Positions 50,379-62,617 of a stretch of 64,000 nucleotides of DNA are shown here, in pieces. The translations under genes were made by a program, and so were the position numbers. How positions within the stretch are numbered: position 1 is the first letter of the stretch; every line of letters begins with the position of its first letter. The notes beneath the pieces are model-generated. The model was not told the origin of the DNA. It did not search any database and saw only the letters and a program-made list of their open reading frames with translations. Origin of the DNA: Elysia crispata (taxonomy: Eukaryota > Mollusca > Gastropoda > Plakobranchidae); contig JAWDGP010007174.1 of assembly GCA_033675545.1 (NCBI GenBank), positions 232,001-296,000 on the forward strand. Reading direction: 5' to 3'.

Positions 50379-50409
50379 GATCTCAACAGTTTTTGCGATG
50401 ATGGAGGAA

Positions 50410-51240
50410 GAGCATACGGTCTCATTTGAGAGATAAACTAAAACGAGGGTTGCTGAAACAATTGCACCCAATTATAGTTTACTTTTTGCTTGAGATCTTA
50501 ACTTCATTTAAAGAAGTCTTCATAACAATATAAGAATGTTTCAGGGTTCTTCATCTTTCAAAAATGCACTATGAGTGGATTTGGAGGAGACACTTTTGTT
50601 ACATGTATTATTGAAAAAATATTAAGTTTTTTTAAATTTTTCTTTAATGTAGATATGTGGCTCTGGAGATAAGTCTTTATATGAAAAATAAGCTCCACCT
50701 TTGGTTTCTTTTTTATCTTTTTTTTTTTTTTTTTGCATTTCTTTTCTAGGTTTGTTTGGAACAAATTTCATTGTTCTGTTGTGTGTCACATCAGCACCAT
50801 ATACTATGATCTAGGTGGAGAGATAAACTAAAACAAGGGCTGCTTGAAGGCTTGCACCCAGATTTCGTTTACTTTTTGCTTGGGATCTTTGCTTCATAAT
50901 GTCTATAATGTCATGCGACATGAGAAAAATTCCAAAGTTTCAAAGTTCTATAATTCGAAAACTTTACCAGTTTTTCATCATATGTGTTAAGAACACATTA
51001 CACTCTCTCTGTATAGGGTCAATTCAGCACCATATACGGTCTCAAGAGCTGCTTAAACAATTGTACCCAAATTTAGTTTACCTTTTTGCTTGAGATTTTT
51101 ACTTCATTTAAAGAAGATCTTAATAACAACATGAGAAAAATTCCTATGTTTCAGGGTTCATATATTTCTGTTACACGTATTATTGAATTTTTTTTCTTTT
51201 AAGATTTTCTTTATGTAGTTCTGTGGGGCTGGAGATAGTC
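50410..51240. repeat. Diverged repeat block with three copies
   Basis: A segment with GAGATAAACTAAAAC(A/G)AGGG, GCTGCTTGAA-type bases, TTGCACCCA, TTTAGTTTACTTTTTGCTTG and GATCTTAACTTCAT recurs near 50430, 50818 and 51043. Each copy is followed by AT-rich sequence with GAGAAAAATTCC and a TGTTACATGTATTATTGAA motif. Copies are about 75-85 percent alike, and spacing is irregular (about 390, then 225 bases). Confidence 0.7.
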
Positions 51241-53380
51241 TGTATTTGTTGTAGTTTTTTTTTCTTTTCTTTTTCCATTTTTTGCCTTTATCAGTTTGAC
51301 TCTTGAGAGTTCTCGTTGTAAATTTTTTATGTAGTTATATGGCTCCAAAAGAGATCTATCTATTATTGTCGTGGTTCACTTTTCTTAAATATAGTAGTCT
51401 TCCTCACCTATTTACTTTAATTCAGTGTGGTTGTATGATTTCAGAGGATATAAGTCTGGTTATATTTGTGAACTTTGCAATTACCTCTTCTTCAGTGTAT
51501 AATTTGTCTTCCTAACCTGTTTATTTGAACGGGTAATCATGCTTGCTATTATTATAAATTGTTTCTTAATTAAAAAAAAAAAGTTACAGCTGTGATTTAC
51601 AACTTGCTTCGCTCAAATTGATATTGTTTTTTCATGAGAGACAAAACTGCAGTTCATAAGGAGGAAATAGCTGGACCAATAGACTGGTCAATCTGGACAG
51701 TGGTGCAGGACAGCATCTTCAACTTTTTGGCGTACAGATTTTTCGACTAAAAAATTTACAAACATGATACACTCATTTTCAATAACTTTGTAATGTTCCA
51801 GAAAATGTCCAATATTATTATCATACAATGCGTCATACACTTTGATATAACAGACTATATATAACATATATAATACTTGATGAGAGGTTATTGAATGTTT
51901 AAACTATAGACATTACCCTCTTAGAATAATAATAAAAAAAAAGCCGATCGTCAAATTAAACTTCTATTCAGAACTGATTGAGCTCGGTGCATCTTCAACC
52001 TACGCCTTAAAATACAATAACAACTTTTTAAAAACATAAGTGGAAATTTTTCATATGTTGTAAAAACTAAACATTACTTGCATAGTTTAGCACAAAAGCG
52101 TTTACCAGATTATGACCAGTAACAAATAGGGAATACGACAAAAAAAAAAAAAAAATAAATAAAAAAGGTCAAAGAAAAAAAAACCCCCACTAAAACGTAA
52201 CTATATAGAAAGAAATGTAACATAAGAAAGAGAAATATTTTTAAGATAAAGACTACATGTATAATATAATTACTAAAGACATCGATAAAAAAAAATTTAC
52301 CCCGTTGCCACTAAGCGTGACGGGTACATAGTCGAATGTATTACATTCTGTAGTAATATTTTATTTGAGAGCATTATAACAACGGACACCCACTGTTTTC
52401 TCTCTGTATTGACAATGTATTGGAGGAAGTATTCTAAAAATTATTTTTAGAATAATTAAAACTCGAAGATTAAAAAAAAAAACATTTTAAGGGGAATAAC
52501 TACATGTATGCCAAACTTAAGAAGGCGCAAAATGCTTTTGTTTTGTTTGGTATTTTTTTTTCTAATAATTTATATGTTGGCAAAGCAAATACCGGTAGCT
52601 TGCACAATTGCAGCCTTATTATTTTGCTTTGATGACTACAGTATTTAATAATCTCCAATTGATGTCCATACCAAAGTTCCTTGCTTAAATGGAGAACAAA
52701 TACTTTTATCATAAAACAATAATTATAAAAAAAAAACCAATGCAAGTATCTCTGCGAAGGTCAGAAATCATAACGAAAATATAAAAAAAGAAGACGTACA
52801 AATTGCTGAAACTAGCCATCAACGGCGAGGTAACTTTCGTTTCAGCAAAATGTATCTTCCACCGAATGAACAATAAGTTCTATCAAGATAATAACTACTA
52901 ACTCATAAACCTTGAATACGTTTGTTTCATTCTAATTCTCGAGTTTTGAAAATCATACTTTCTCTCCAACCCCTCTATCACCCCCCCCCCCCCTTTTTTT
53001 TTTTCAAGGGGGAAAAAAACATAGATTTATCTGTGAAAACTGATAATAGCGTGTTCTGAACTAGGTCAAATCATGAATCTTTAAAAAATATATTGCCAGC
53101 AATTGCAGCGTGAAAAACATTGAAAGCAAAAGAAAACAACAATTACAAAAGGCAAAATAAGTACTAAAAATTATCATGGGCACCAATTGGTAACTATGAA
53201 GATTACAAAGCACATAGTATTGACATATTAAACAACAGGGCCGCCTTAACAGGTTCGATATTGGCACAATTTTCTAAGTGGTGATGTCAAACAGCGTCAA
53301 CTCTCACTGAGGTTAGAATCAGAAGACGTATGAAATTGTTGGGCTTTTCTGTGGTCCAGCTTGCTTTTCTCCCCGTCCAA
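51241..53380. other. Interval with no gene seen
   Basis: AT-rich with A-runs near 52140-52180 and a C-run/T-run block at 52981-53005. Open frames here are short and lysine- or leucine-rich without a family signature. Confidence 0.5.
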
Positions 53381-53389
53381 AGCACTATA

Positions 53390-53800
53390 AAAACTTGCGG
53401 ACTGGTACCCTTGTTGCTAGACTTTTTTGCAACCAGCAAAACATGCTTTTTGCCAATTTTCGCGTAAGACTTGCAAGATGCAGATGCCCACTACTCGATA
53501 GTCAGTTCCCTGTTCTCTCTATCTCTCTCCAAATTGTCTCCGCACTTCAAAGTTATAATGGTATGGTTTTTTAAAGCTTCTTCCATTCCTTCATCTTCGT
53601 CTGTGAGCCTCTCGCCGTATCGGCAGGTAATCAGAACTCCAAGCCAAGAGTCAAAGTTCTCATCGATTGGAACTCTTTGTTGCCCTCGACACTGATCTCT
53701 GTCTTCGCACTAACCGTTCCAGGACCGTCCAGGACAACTATCTCCATGCTGCTCATGAAACCTTCTTGAACCTGAATTGTCTTTTGACGGCTGCCAGACT
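53390..53800 (-). pseudogene. GIMAP/AIG1-like pseudogene fragment
   Basis: Read leftward, the translation shows a G3-like IVVLDGPGTV, then in another frame the AIG1 stretch RYGERLTDEDEG, KNHTII and a G4-like KCGDNLERDRE. Weak similarity to the W...LLFDN region follows. In the intact neighbour the matching parts are VVDGPP, RFGPRLTQEDIG and LTGGD. At least one frameshift and one stop interrupt it, and the P-loop (G1) cannot be found; the frame that continues upstream to 53962 has LLQAKSSLAAV where the P-loop would be. It lies 0.1-0.7 kb downstream of the intact gene, as in a tandem duplication. Confidence 0.75.
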
Positions 53801-54105
53801 CGACTTTGCCTGGAGCAACATCCTCAGGTTCTTATTGAACTTTTCCTGGTACCTGTCGTGCCACGCAGATATAAAACTCGTCTGTGGCCATCTTAAAACA
53901 TAACACAGTCTGTTTAGAATATCCACTCTTTCTTTAGATAACCCTAATCCGTTATGCGACATAAGTAAATAACACAGAAATAAATAGCAGTGGTACCGGT
54001 AATATCTTAGTTTGCAGTATTAAGCATAATCCTTTGATCTTCACTCATGCAGATAAAAAGGAACAGTAAAAACTATACCCCAGAACTACAAAACTACCCG
54101 TTTCT

Positions 54106-55407
54106 TTATATCTGTATGAAATGAATTTCAAAAACAATCCATTGTAATAACCCGATGGCGAGGAGAAAAAGAAAGGAGAATAAAACAAGAGCTCTCAGAT
54201 CTTCTTCTCGTTTTTTCAGTTCGTCTAACAATGCCTGGAACTGCCGAAGTTCATCCTCATGTCTATTTTTCTCAGCGATTTCCTTCTGCAGCTTTAATGA
54301 CGCTAGATCTTCTTCGTGCTGACGCTGCTTCACTTTTTCCAGCTCTTCTCGTTTCTTCTGTTCGTCTAATAATGCCTGCAGCTGCCGGAGTTCTTCCTCA
54401 TATCTATTTTTCTCAGCAATTTCCTCTTGCAGCTTTAATGATGCTAGATCTTCTTGTATTTTCTTTTCGTCTTGCAATGCCTGCAGCTGCCGGAGTTCTT
54501 CCTCAAGTCTATTTTTCTCTTTCAGCAGGTTAAGTGGTAACAGCTTTTCTTCCACGTAACTCATCTTATCGGCTAAAATGGGACGCCACTTGTCAAGATG
54601 AGGGCTCTTGTGCTCTTCTTCATCAATTTGTCTCAATAATGTCTTGAACCTTTCCGCCACCTTTTCTAAAGCCGAGATCCTGGCATCAATACTTGTCTTC
54701 CACTTGATGCGTTCTATCTCACTAGACAAAAACGTAGTTTCTTCTTGAGTATTTTCGATGAGCAATGTTGTTTTATCTACATCGAGCACCTTTAGCCGCC
54801 CTGAAAGCATTTGCTTATCCACCATGTTAATAAGATCCTGCCGCTGCGATGCTTTTTCTTCCGCGCTACCTGTATTGTCGAATAAGAGAACTCTTCCGCT
54901 TACTTCTTGCAACAATTCTTGAAAAGCTCCTGTTTGGTTTTTGCACCAAACTTGGAACGATTCCTCTGTAAAGGTTCCATACTCTTGGAAAAAATCCTTA
55001 AAAAGATCACCTCCAGTAAGAATGATGATGCAATAATTTCTAAAGAAATTTTCACCAAATAATTTCTTAGCGAGTTGAAGATGGCCGATATCTTCTTGGG
55101 TTAATCTAGGCCCAAATCTTAGTATGTAAAGGAAAACGTGGTAGCCCTCTGGATTCATTCGCATGGCCTCAATATACAGATCATGTGTGTTTCCGATTTT
55201 GTAAAATTCATCGAAAAATGGCGGTCCATCAACCACACGCAATCTGCGCCCATCATCGTGAAGCGCCATTTCTTTCTGCCATTTTGAATAGACAGGAATC
55301 GGAGAAGCATTACTTGGAAAAACATGGCGGCCAAGAATGCTGTTTCCGGTAGCGCTTTTGCCGTATCCACTTTTGCCTAGCAGCAAGAAGTCAAGATCTT
55401 TCGCCAT
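54106..55407 (-). CDS. GIMAP/AIG1-type GTPase, tail-anchored, 433 aa
   Basis: A member of the AIG1/GIMAP (IAN) family of septin- and Toc-related GTPases that act on membranes in immune cells and in stress responses. G1 is GKSGYGKSATGNS at 11-23. G3 is DGPP at 60-63 (the usual DxxG glycine is Pro). The family-specific RFGPRLTQED lies at 97-106, G4-like LTGGD at 130-134, and G5 LLFDN at 174-178. Residues about 215-405 form a long coiled coil with three near-repeats of ELRQLQALLDE...EEIAEKNR, visible also as repeated DNA. A single hydrophobic segment (about 407-425) near the C-terminus is a probable tail anchor. The whole reading frame is one exon. CTTATCCTACAG stands directly before the ATG, so an upstream non-coding exon is likely. 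Upstream of two GIMAP relics on the same strand. Confidence 0.92.
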   Translation of the reverse strand: MAKDLDFLLLGKSGYGKSATGNSILGRHVFPSNASPIPVYSKWQKEMALHDDGRRLRVVDGPPFFDEFYKIGNTHDLYIEAMRMNPEGYHVFLYILRFGPRLTQEDIGHLQLAKKLFGENFFRNYCIIILTGGDLFKDFFQEYGTFTEESFQVWCKNQTGAFQELLQEVSGRVLLFDNTGSAEEKASQRQDLINMVDKQMLSGRLKVLDVDKTTLLIENTQEETTFLSSEIERIKWKTSIDARISALEKVAERFKTLLRQIDEEEHKSPHLDKWRPILADKMSYVEEKLLPLNLLKEKNRLEEELRQLQALQDEKKIQEDLASLKLQEEIAEKNRYEEELRQLQALLDEQKKREELEKVKQRQHEEDLASLKLQKEIAEKNRHEDELRQFQALLDELKKREEDLRALVLFSFLFLLAIGLLQWIVFEIHFIQI

Positions 55408-58406
55408 CTGTAGGATAAGAAAGTTGCTTTGAAAAAAAAAAAAAAATAGAAATAGGAGAAATGTCAGAAATTAGTGCCAAGGATGAGATTTGCTCTGCTC
55501 ATGTCTGCAAAATTAAAAAAAAATATTTTTAAAAGATTACCCCAGTTCCACCAGTATTTACATACTTTCAATAGCAGAAAACTGCTATCAAGAGAGAAAG
55601 GCAATGGCGTGGCCTTTGTATAAATTGTCGAAATGGAATTTGAAAGAATACGATTTCGCCAACAAGCAACCAAAACAATCAAGGATTCTTTAGTCACAGA
55701 GGTTTTAAAAACGATCAGCAATTAAAATATATTCTAATTTGGCGAGTGTAGGTAAAAATAAGAAGCAATATTGCCAACACTGAGATTTTATAACAATTAG
55801 TTGACTGTAGCATTATTAAAAGCAATAAGAAAATATCAGCGATGAGGGTCCACCTGGTTTTTTGAATATTGTAGGGTGTAATCCATCCGCGCCTCATGAG
55901 AGCGAGAAAACCTTGAGTTATGCACGAAATCAGATAGAGTAACTGAGAACGGACCGGACAAACAAAAGCAGCATTCTAGTTAGGCGCACTGTATCTTTTG
56001 TGGCGAGTTGAAGGTGTGAGCTTCGAGAAGGTTCGTCTCTATAGCGATGGTCGTTTACCTTTGTTTGTTCTCGGTACCGACACTGTCATACCACAGGCGC
56101 TAATAGTGACCCGGTTGCAGGAGATAAATGTCTTCGAACTTCCTGTAAGCGATAATTTTGGATCGGAGGAGACTCCCATGGTGTCATTTTCGATGTTTGA
56201 TAGTGGTAAGCTTTATCTGTCTACTTTAATGACTGAGAGGATAAGAAATCAATTCGAGAGTACCGAATTCACTCTGTTTTACATAACACATGTTCACTGG
56301 AAATCGCATGTGTGGGTTTTATAACGTAGGCATGATTGTGTGATAAGAAATATTTTACAACAGCGATTGCTTGTTACCATGGCTTCGTAAACGCCTAAGG
56401 TTCTTTTTGACTGATGACAATAATCCTTGCCTCATGAAATAAAAGCCTTGTGGTGAGAAAGACATTCTACCAGTGCATTTGACGGAATCGTTAACTATTT
56501 GGAGTGCTTATAAAATTCTTTTACGACTGTGCTCCGTATATTTTAAAAAAAATTGATCTACGTTCTCTTTTTTTTCACCCATTCGAGTAAAAATAGATCA
56601 GAGAATGGATGTTTATTTTGTGTTTATGATTAGCAGACCATGGCAAACCAACAAGAATTGTAATCTTGAACTGTTGCGCGTCATGCGCAAAATTGATCAT
56701 GTATTAACGGCAAAAAGGTGCACAAAAAGAGTTTCTGGCTTGATCCAAGTGTTTTGTTGGAATAAGAATTTTCAGGGAAATTTCACTTAAAAATGTACAG
56801 AAGGCACAAACTTAGAAGCTCAACATTAAGCTAGGAATCAATCTCATTTTTTGTTTATTTATTATCATTATAAATCTGCTGGCAAACCAAGTAGTGCTTA
56901 AAAAGAACAGAGAAACATTTTTAAGTTGGTGGGCGAGGGGAAGTGGGCTATGAATTTTTTTTAAACAAGCAGTTGGTTATAATAAAAATATTATTATTAG
57001 AATTAACAATAAAATAGGATTAAATTCAAGGAAAGATGTATGTTTAGAATAGATCTTTTGTATTTTTCAATATATTTTTAAGAGCCTGTCACTCTTCAAT
57101 TTCGTTTGACTTTACACTTTTAATAGCACTGTATTTCCTTTAGAACAAAGACTTGAAAGACAATCCGGCTCATCCTTAAGGATTGCTATTCCTTTTTTTT
57201 TTTTTTTTCCCACTTATTTGCAGTCTACTTAAGTCTCAGCTGCTCATGACAATTTTAACCAAATTGAAAAATAAAGATTTATTCGAAATTCTTACTTTGA
57301 TTTGAAACTTCAAAACTCAGTCCAAAGACACACTACTTTCTCTCTCAGTAAAATATATTTTGCTTATACATCTACTAATTGACTTCCTTCTAGTCTTGTC
57401 TGAACAACTCCTCTTTAGCATTTTTCCTAACTGTTTTTTTTTGCGTCCTTGCTCCAATCTGTTATTTTTTTGGTAAGGTTTACATTCAGCAAGAGAGTAG
57501 TAGATCGAGATAGTAAAATTTTTTTGCTAAATGAGGAGATTTCATTTCGTGCCATGACTATTTTCTGAACTTTCTTTAAATCTGCAGTATACAGTTGTTT
57601 TTTTTTTTTATTCCTAAACTAAAGTTTAACAAATGTTCTCTCCATATGTTATTATTGTTATATTGTGTCTTTTTGTGATTTTTCTCCTCTATTTTTCTTT
57701 ATGATTATACCTATTCTTTTTGTCTGTATGTGCAAAAATTCTATTAATGCTTAATATTAAAAGAATTGAAACTGGTTTAATGCTTTAAAGATAACAAAAG
57801 TGCTAAAGAAAAGATCATCTATTTATCACATGTTCACAGAACAGCTATATATCCACGTAAAAAGAAAAAGTTTTTGGGGCCATAGATACGGAAATATTTT
57901 TCTGTAAAATGATATGTAGGTAAATTCTATGGTAATAATGTTCAACTTTGTCTATATACATTTGTAATCTAGGGGTGCCAAGAATCCTACTTCCCATATA
58001 ATAAACCAGTACAACCACTATAAATGTGTGATACCATATAATTATTCTATGACAGTGTTCTCATTAACAATATGTTTTAAAGAGAAAGTTAAATGAAAAA
58101 AAAAAGAGTTTAGACAGTAACATTTATTACGTAAAATTTGGCATGGGAACTTTCCTGAAAACTTCTGTGTTGCCATTTTTAATGAAACCAAAAATGAGTG
58201 GGCAGCTCAAAGGCAGATATCCTGAGTGAGGTTGAAATGTGATTTGTATAATGTAATTGAAAAGGACAAAGGAAAAAAGAAAGAAATTTACTATTGTATT
58301 TCTTCGAGGATATCCACAACAGTGATCTCAGGCTATTTTGTATCTGACTTATCCTCTTATATGGGCAGCGCAAAGAACGAGATCTCAGAGTCAACCCTGC
58401 TTCGAG
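55408..58406. other. Interval with no firm gene
   Basis: The first part should hold the GIMAP promoter and a 5' non-coding exon. An open frame at 55998-56324 (plus) has balanced composition but opens with TTG, lacks an ATG start and matches nothing I know; a donor-like CCTGTAAGC occurs inside it. The rest is AT-rich with T-runs. Confidence 0.4.
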
Positions 58407-58837
58407 CAGAAGAAAAAGAAGAAGAAGAAGAAGAAGAAGAAGAAGAAGAAGAAGAAGAAGAAGAAGAAGAAGAAGAAGAAGAAGAAGAAGAAGAAGAAGA
58501 AGAAGAAGAAGAACAAGAACAAGAGCAAGAAGAAGAAGAAGGACAAGAAGAAGAACAAGAACAAGAAGAAGAGGAAGAGGAGGAGGAGGAGGGGAGGAGG
58601 ATGGGGGGGGGGAGGAGGAGGAGGAGGAAGAAGAAGAAGAAGAAGAAGAAGAAGAAGAAGAAGAAGAAGAAGAAGAAGAAGAAGAAGAAGAAGAAGAAGA
58701 AGAAGAAGAAGAAGAAGAAGAAGAAGAAGAAGAAGAAGAAGAAGAAGAAGAAGAAGAAGAAGAAGAAGAAGAAGAAGAAGAAGAAGAAGAAGAAGAAGAA
58801 GAAGAAGAAGAAGAAGAAGAAGAAGAAGAAGAAGGGG
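58407..58837. repeat. (GAA)n polypurine tract, about 430 bp
   Basis: Mostly perfect GAA triplets, with a CAA-interspersed part (58510-58566) and a G-rich core (58580-58627). From about 58602 to 58833 the plus strand is pure purine. The poly-Glu, poly-Lys, poly-Arg, poly-Ser, poly-Leu and poly-Phe frames are artefacts. Confidence 0.99.
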
Positions 58838-60010
58838 TATTTTGACTGATGCGCAACGAATAAAGAATACCAAAGGGAAATAGTATAAAGAATGAAAAAC
58901 GCTTTTAGAAAAAAAATTAAAAAGTAAACAAGCTAGAGAGGCGAAAGGAATGTATAACTACGAAGCCCGACAGACCAAAGAGTCCGTAGTTAACACATAA
59001 TATGTATGCATAACTATTTTCACTTCCTTGTTCTAATCAAATCGGGTCTCTAGATTCCATGCATGACACACACAAAAAAGAGAAAGGATTAAAGGAGAAA
59101 AAAAAAGAAAATAAGGATTAGCGCGAGAAGAAAGAAAATAGATGGTGACTGATGTGCAAAAAAAAATAAATGCTAAAAGGTAGTAAAAAAAAGTGGGAAA
59201 CCAAAGGTAAGGAATACATTTTATGTTTAAGTCAGCAATTATCAAAGACAGTCAAGTATGAGATTTTAATAAATTACATGGCTGAAACAAAAATAACTGT
59301 AAATATAGTAAGAAAACAACTTACTTTCGGCTGTGAATGCTCTTGTCTATGATCTTCAGAGTGAAATTTGCGATGCCAGAGACGCAACTGGGGAAAACAG
59401 AGTATGAGGCAGATCTTTCATTTAGAACTAAATGAAAACAAGTTTAAAATGCTGCTCTGAAAGCCAAATGTTCAGATAAATTCACATTTCTTGAAAAATA
59501 CTGCAACTAGGAAATTTATCAAGGAAAAACCCAAGACTTAAATAACATGGTGCAGCTTACTGGAGCGTGAGATATTGTGTTTATAATTGTTTTGACAGCT
59601 CGAAAAGATCTGTTCTCAGGTTGGAAATGTGCAGTGATGGGATCGTACTAGGATGATTTTCCTCTTCTCATGTTTTCTTTTATAAAGAAAAGGTATAGAC
59701 CTGAGCCATCCCAAAAATAAGGTCAGAAGTTTTTAAGGACCGCAGCTTTCTCATTTAAAAGTATTTTGCCTATTTACTTGGAATAATAATGAAACTTGAA
59801 ACTAAAAATGGGGTCAGATATTCGACTACCCTTTTTCGGTTTCTTCAGTCAGTTCAACCATTTCTGTAAACAAAACAATAACGTAAGAGTAGTTTTGGAC
59901 TTGATTTTCATTCTAAAACGATCTTTTCCGTAAACATGACAAGCAAAAACATCCTGGTTCTGCCCGTATTTGTGCAAAATTGATGTTAAAAAGACCTAAA
60001 TCATCGGTTC
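58838..60010. other. Interval with no gene seen
   Basis: A-rich DNA without conserved coding signal or recognisable repeat, leading into the transposase remnant on the right. Confidence 0.45.
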
Positions 60011-60013
60011 ATT

Positions 60014-60650
60014 TTGAACGGTTACAGCACTCCACCTCCTCGCCAAGATCGTCTAATTATTCCCCTGTCGTCGCCTTTGCCTGCCTCCCCAGAAGAGGAG
60101 ACTTCTCTAACTAGAAGCCAGAAGAAGCTGGCCGTTTTTCAAGGGCAAAACGTCGAGGAGCCTAGTGATGTGAAGCGGATTATTGTGAAGCTGCCGCAGA
60201 TCAACAAACTGCTGCAAGACCTCAGGTGCCATGAGTGCTTGAGCGATGAAGGGTTGAAACTGTAGACACCCACTCGCTATGGACTGGCAGTCAAATTTGA
60301 AGCTGTCTGCAACGCATGTAGCACGTTGCTTTCTAGCCAGTTCACATCGGCACGCAATGCAACGTCTACCAGCCACCCGACCGAAGCCATTTGTAACCAA
60401 CGAGGCCACCGTAATGGCATCCCTCTAGTCAGGCATGGGCCCTTATTCCTTCAACAATTTTTGCGAGTCTCTTGAGATGCCTGGTCTACACCAGAAGACA
60501 TTCAGCAACATCGCCAAAAGACTCTACAGCCAAAATGAAAGACTGGCAGACCAGGTATTCTCCAAAACAGCAACTTTTGTCCGCAGGGAGCGTATTAGAC
60601 AATCTGCTCTTGACGTAAGTGAAGAGGATATCATTGACAAAAGATGACTG
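60014..60650 (+). mobile_element. Mutator-like transposase N-terminal domain remnant
   Basis: Pieces match the cysteine-containing domain of metazoan Mutator-like transposases. INKLLQDLRCHECLSDEGLK is followed by RYGLAVKFEAVCNACSTLL. In a shifted frame come TNEATVMASL and PYSFNNFCESLEMPGLHQKT with a helical ERLADQVFSKTATFVRRE. The C-x2-C and C-x2-C pairs and the FNNFCESLxMP motif are the basis of the call. A stop after GLKL and at least two frame changes show a dead copy. No catalytic domain follows, and 60780-61250 looks like non-coding element or genomic DNA. Confidence 0.75.
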
Positions 60651-61786
60651 CTGCAGCCAGAGAGAAGGCGAAATTGGAGAAGGAGGCTGAGGAGGGAGGG
60701 CCATCGTACCAGGCAGGAATGTTTTAGGGTCAGTGTCATGAATGATCTTGTAAGTATGTACTTCGTTTTCATATCTCAGACTTTCAAATGCGGTTTTCTC
60801 AAAACTTACATTTTATTCACAAAAATATGTCTTCTTCAAACTTTACCAACCGATTTATTTCAAACTTTACATGATGCTGGTGTCTGTTGTCATAAATAAA
60901 ATAATACAAGATTTTTATGATAATCTGTTTAGTTTTTTACAAATATGAGTTTTTTGTGGAAAAATTGAGTTTTCGTCCTTTATCGCTTACTGATTAAAAA
61001 AATTGTAAAAAAGTTACAAAGGTATTAAAAAAATCCCCTCTATTTTATTGTTACAATCGGGCATCTCTTTATATTTCCAAAGTTTCAAGTCATTTAGTTG
61101 AAAAATGTAGGACAAGGTAGATTTTGAAATTAAGTGATTTTGGGGGGCAAAATCCAATATGACGGGGTTGTCATGGCAAGCATAAAAAAAAGTAAAAAAC
61201 AAAACTGTTATGATACATTTTTGAAGGTGCTTGACATGATGGTTAAGGTAAGAAATTGCTCAATTGAAAACTAAAAACAAAAAGTGTCTCAGGACCCCCC
61301 CCCCCCCCCCACCCTCTTTTTTTTTCAGGGTTGGACCCTTCATACATAGACACCAAGTAGCTCGGAATGAGGTCAAAGGTCATTACTGTTCAACAACCAG
61401 CCAACGCAAGCATACAGGGACTAAATAGAACTGATGTACATCTTCAACGAAGGTCTCGGGTTGAAGAAGGCCCCGTCCCCCATTCCCCCTTGGTGTCGAG
61501 ACCTGCCCACGAAAACACGCATGAAGTAAAACTTTAATCAGAAACTACATGCTTGATACAAGATGACAAAGGAAAACAAGTGTAAAATTGATTTTTCAAG
61601 CTAAAACAGGTCCGACCCTTTTAATACAGACTTAAGGTTGCATTCTAAGAAAACACTTTAGAAAAAATAACAAATACTATTGGTAATTAAGTTAAGGGAA
61701 TTGTTGTGAGAAGCAATTGTCAGGAAGGATCCCAAAAAAAGAGTTTATATGTGATATATATACTTATAACTGCTTTTCATAACAAT

Positions 61787-61821
<35 letters not shown>

Positions 61822-62617
61822 TTGAGAGAAAGAGAAAGTCCAAAAAGGATGTTCATGTGTCTGTAGGAAAAGTATGAACAAAAAGAAAGTGAGTTGCAAC
61901 AGTCATACCACAGGATAACTAAAGGACAAGAAAAAACACAATAGCTTAAAAGTTAATACCCATAAACGTTTTTGCTTGGATTGTAGCTTCAATATGTTAT
62001 AGGCACACTTCTTCTGTGTAAAATTAACAATTAATAGAACAAACCGTTTTTTTTTTCTGTGTTTAGAACAGATCCATAAATCTAGATCCAATTCTAGCGA
62101 GGAACCACTGGAACCAAATACACGTTTAAAACTGATCACTGATTAGGAGCTCCCTAAGCGAATTGTATGGATATATAATTGTACTTGTGTTATTTTACAT
62201 GTCTAAACATCGATTGTAACGTTTTCAATCAAATGCAAAAATAAGTATACCCATACGTTCTAAATTTAATAATTTGTTTGTACAAGAAATATGATAATGA
62301 AAGGCAAGCTGGTATATAAGCAGGACTAAATCAACCGTGAATATTGAAAGAAAGAGCAGAAATGACGCCAATATCTGACAAAACCTCAAACTGGCTTCTA
62401 CATGCTCCCTTTCGCATTTCAACTATTCCAGCAATATCCTACACAGTTAACAACCATCCTCTCAAAAAATAAGTTGGAAAGAGGAGGAAAAAAAATATAA
62501 ATATATCTCAATGGGTGCAGTGCTTTCCGGCTGGGGTTCCGTAATGATCTAGACCTGGACAGACTAGCTATCTCATGCGAAGAACAAGGTCAAGGTTGTG
62601 CAGAGGCTCGGGTTAAG
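60651..62617. other. Interval with simple repeats, no gene seen
   Basis: Contains a long C-run followed by a T-run (61296-61325), and a (TA)n-(TG)n compound repeat (61788-61822). Low-complexity AT-rich DNA elsewhere. I see no coding signal. Confidence 0.45.

Noticed and set aside
55998-56324. 108-codon open frame upstream of the GIMAP gene
   Set aside because: It opens with TTG and has no family match. Kept only as a note in the interval entry.
60107-60409. Minus-strand open frame over the Mutator-like remnant
   Set aside because: Shadow frame; the plus-strand translation carries the family motifs.
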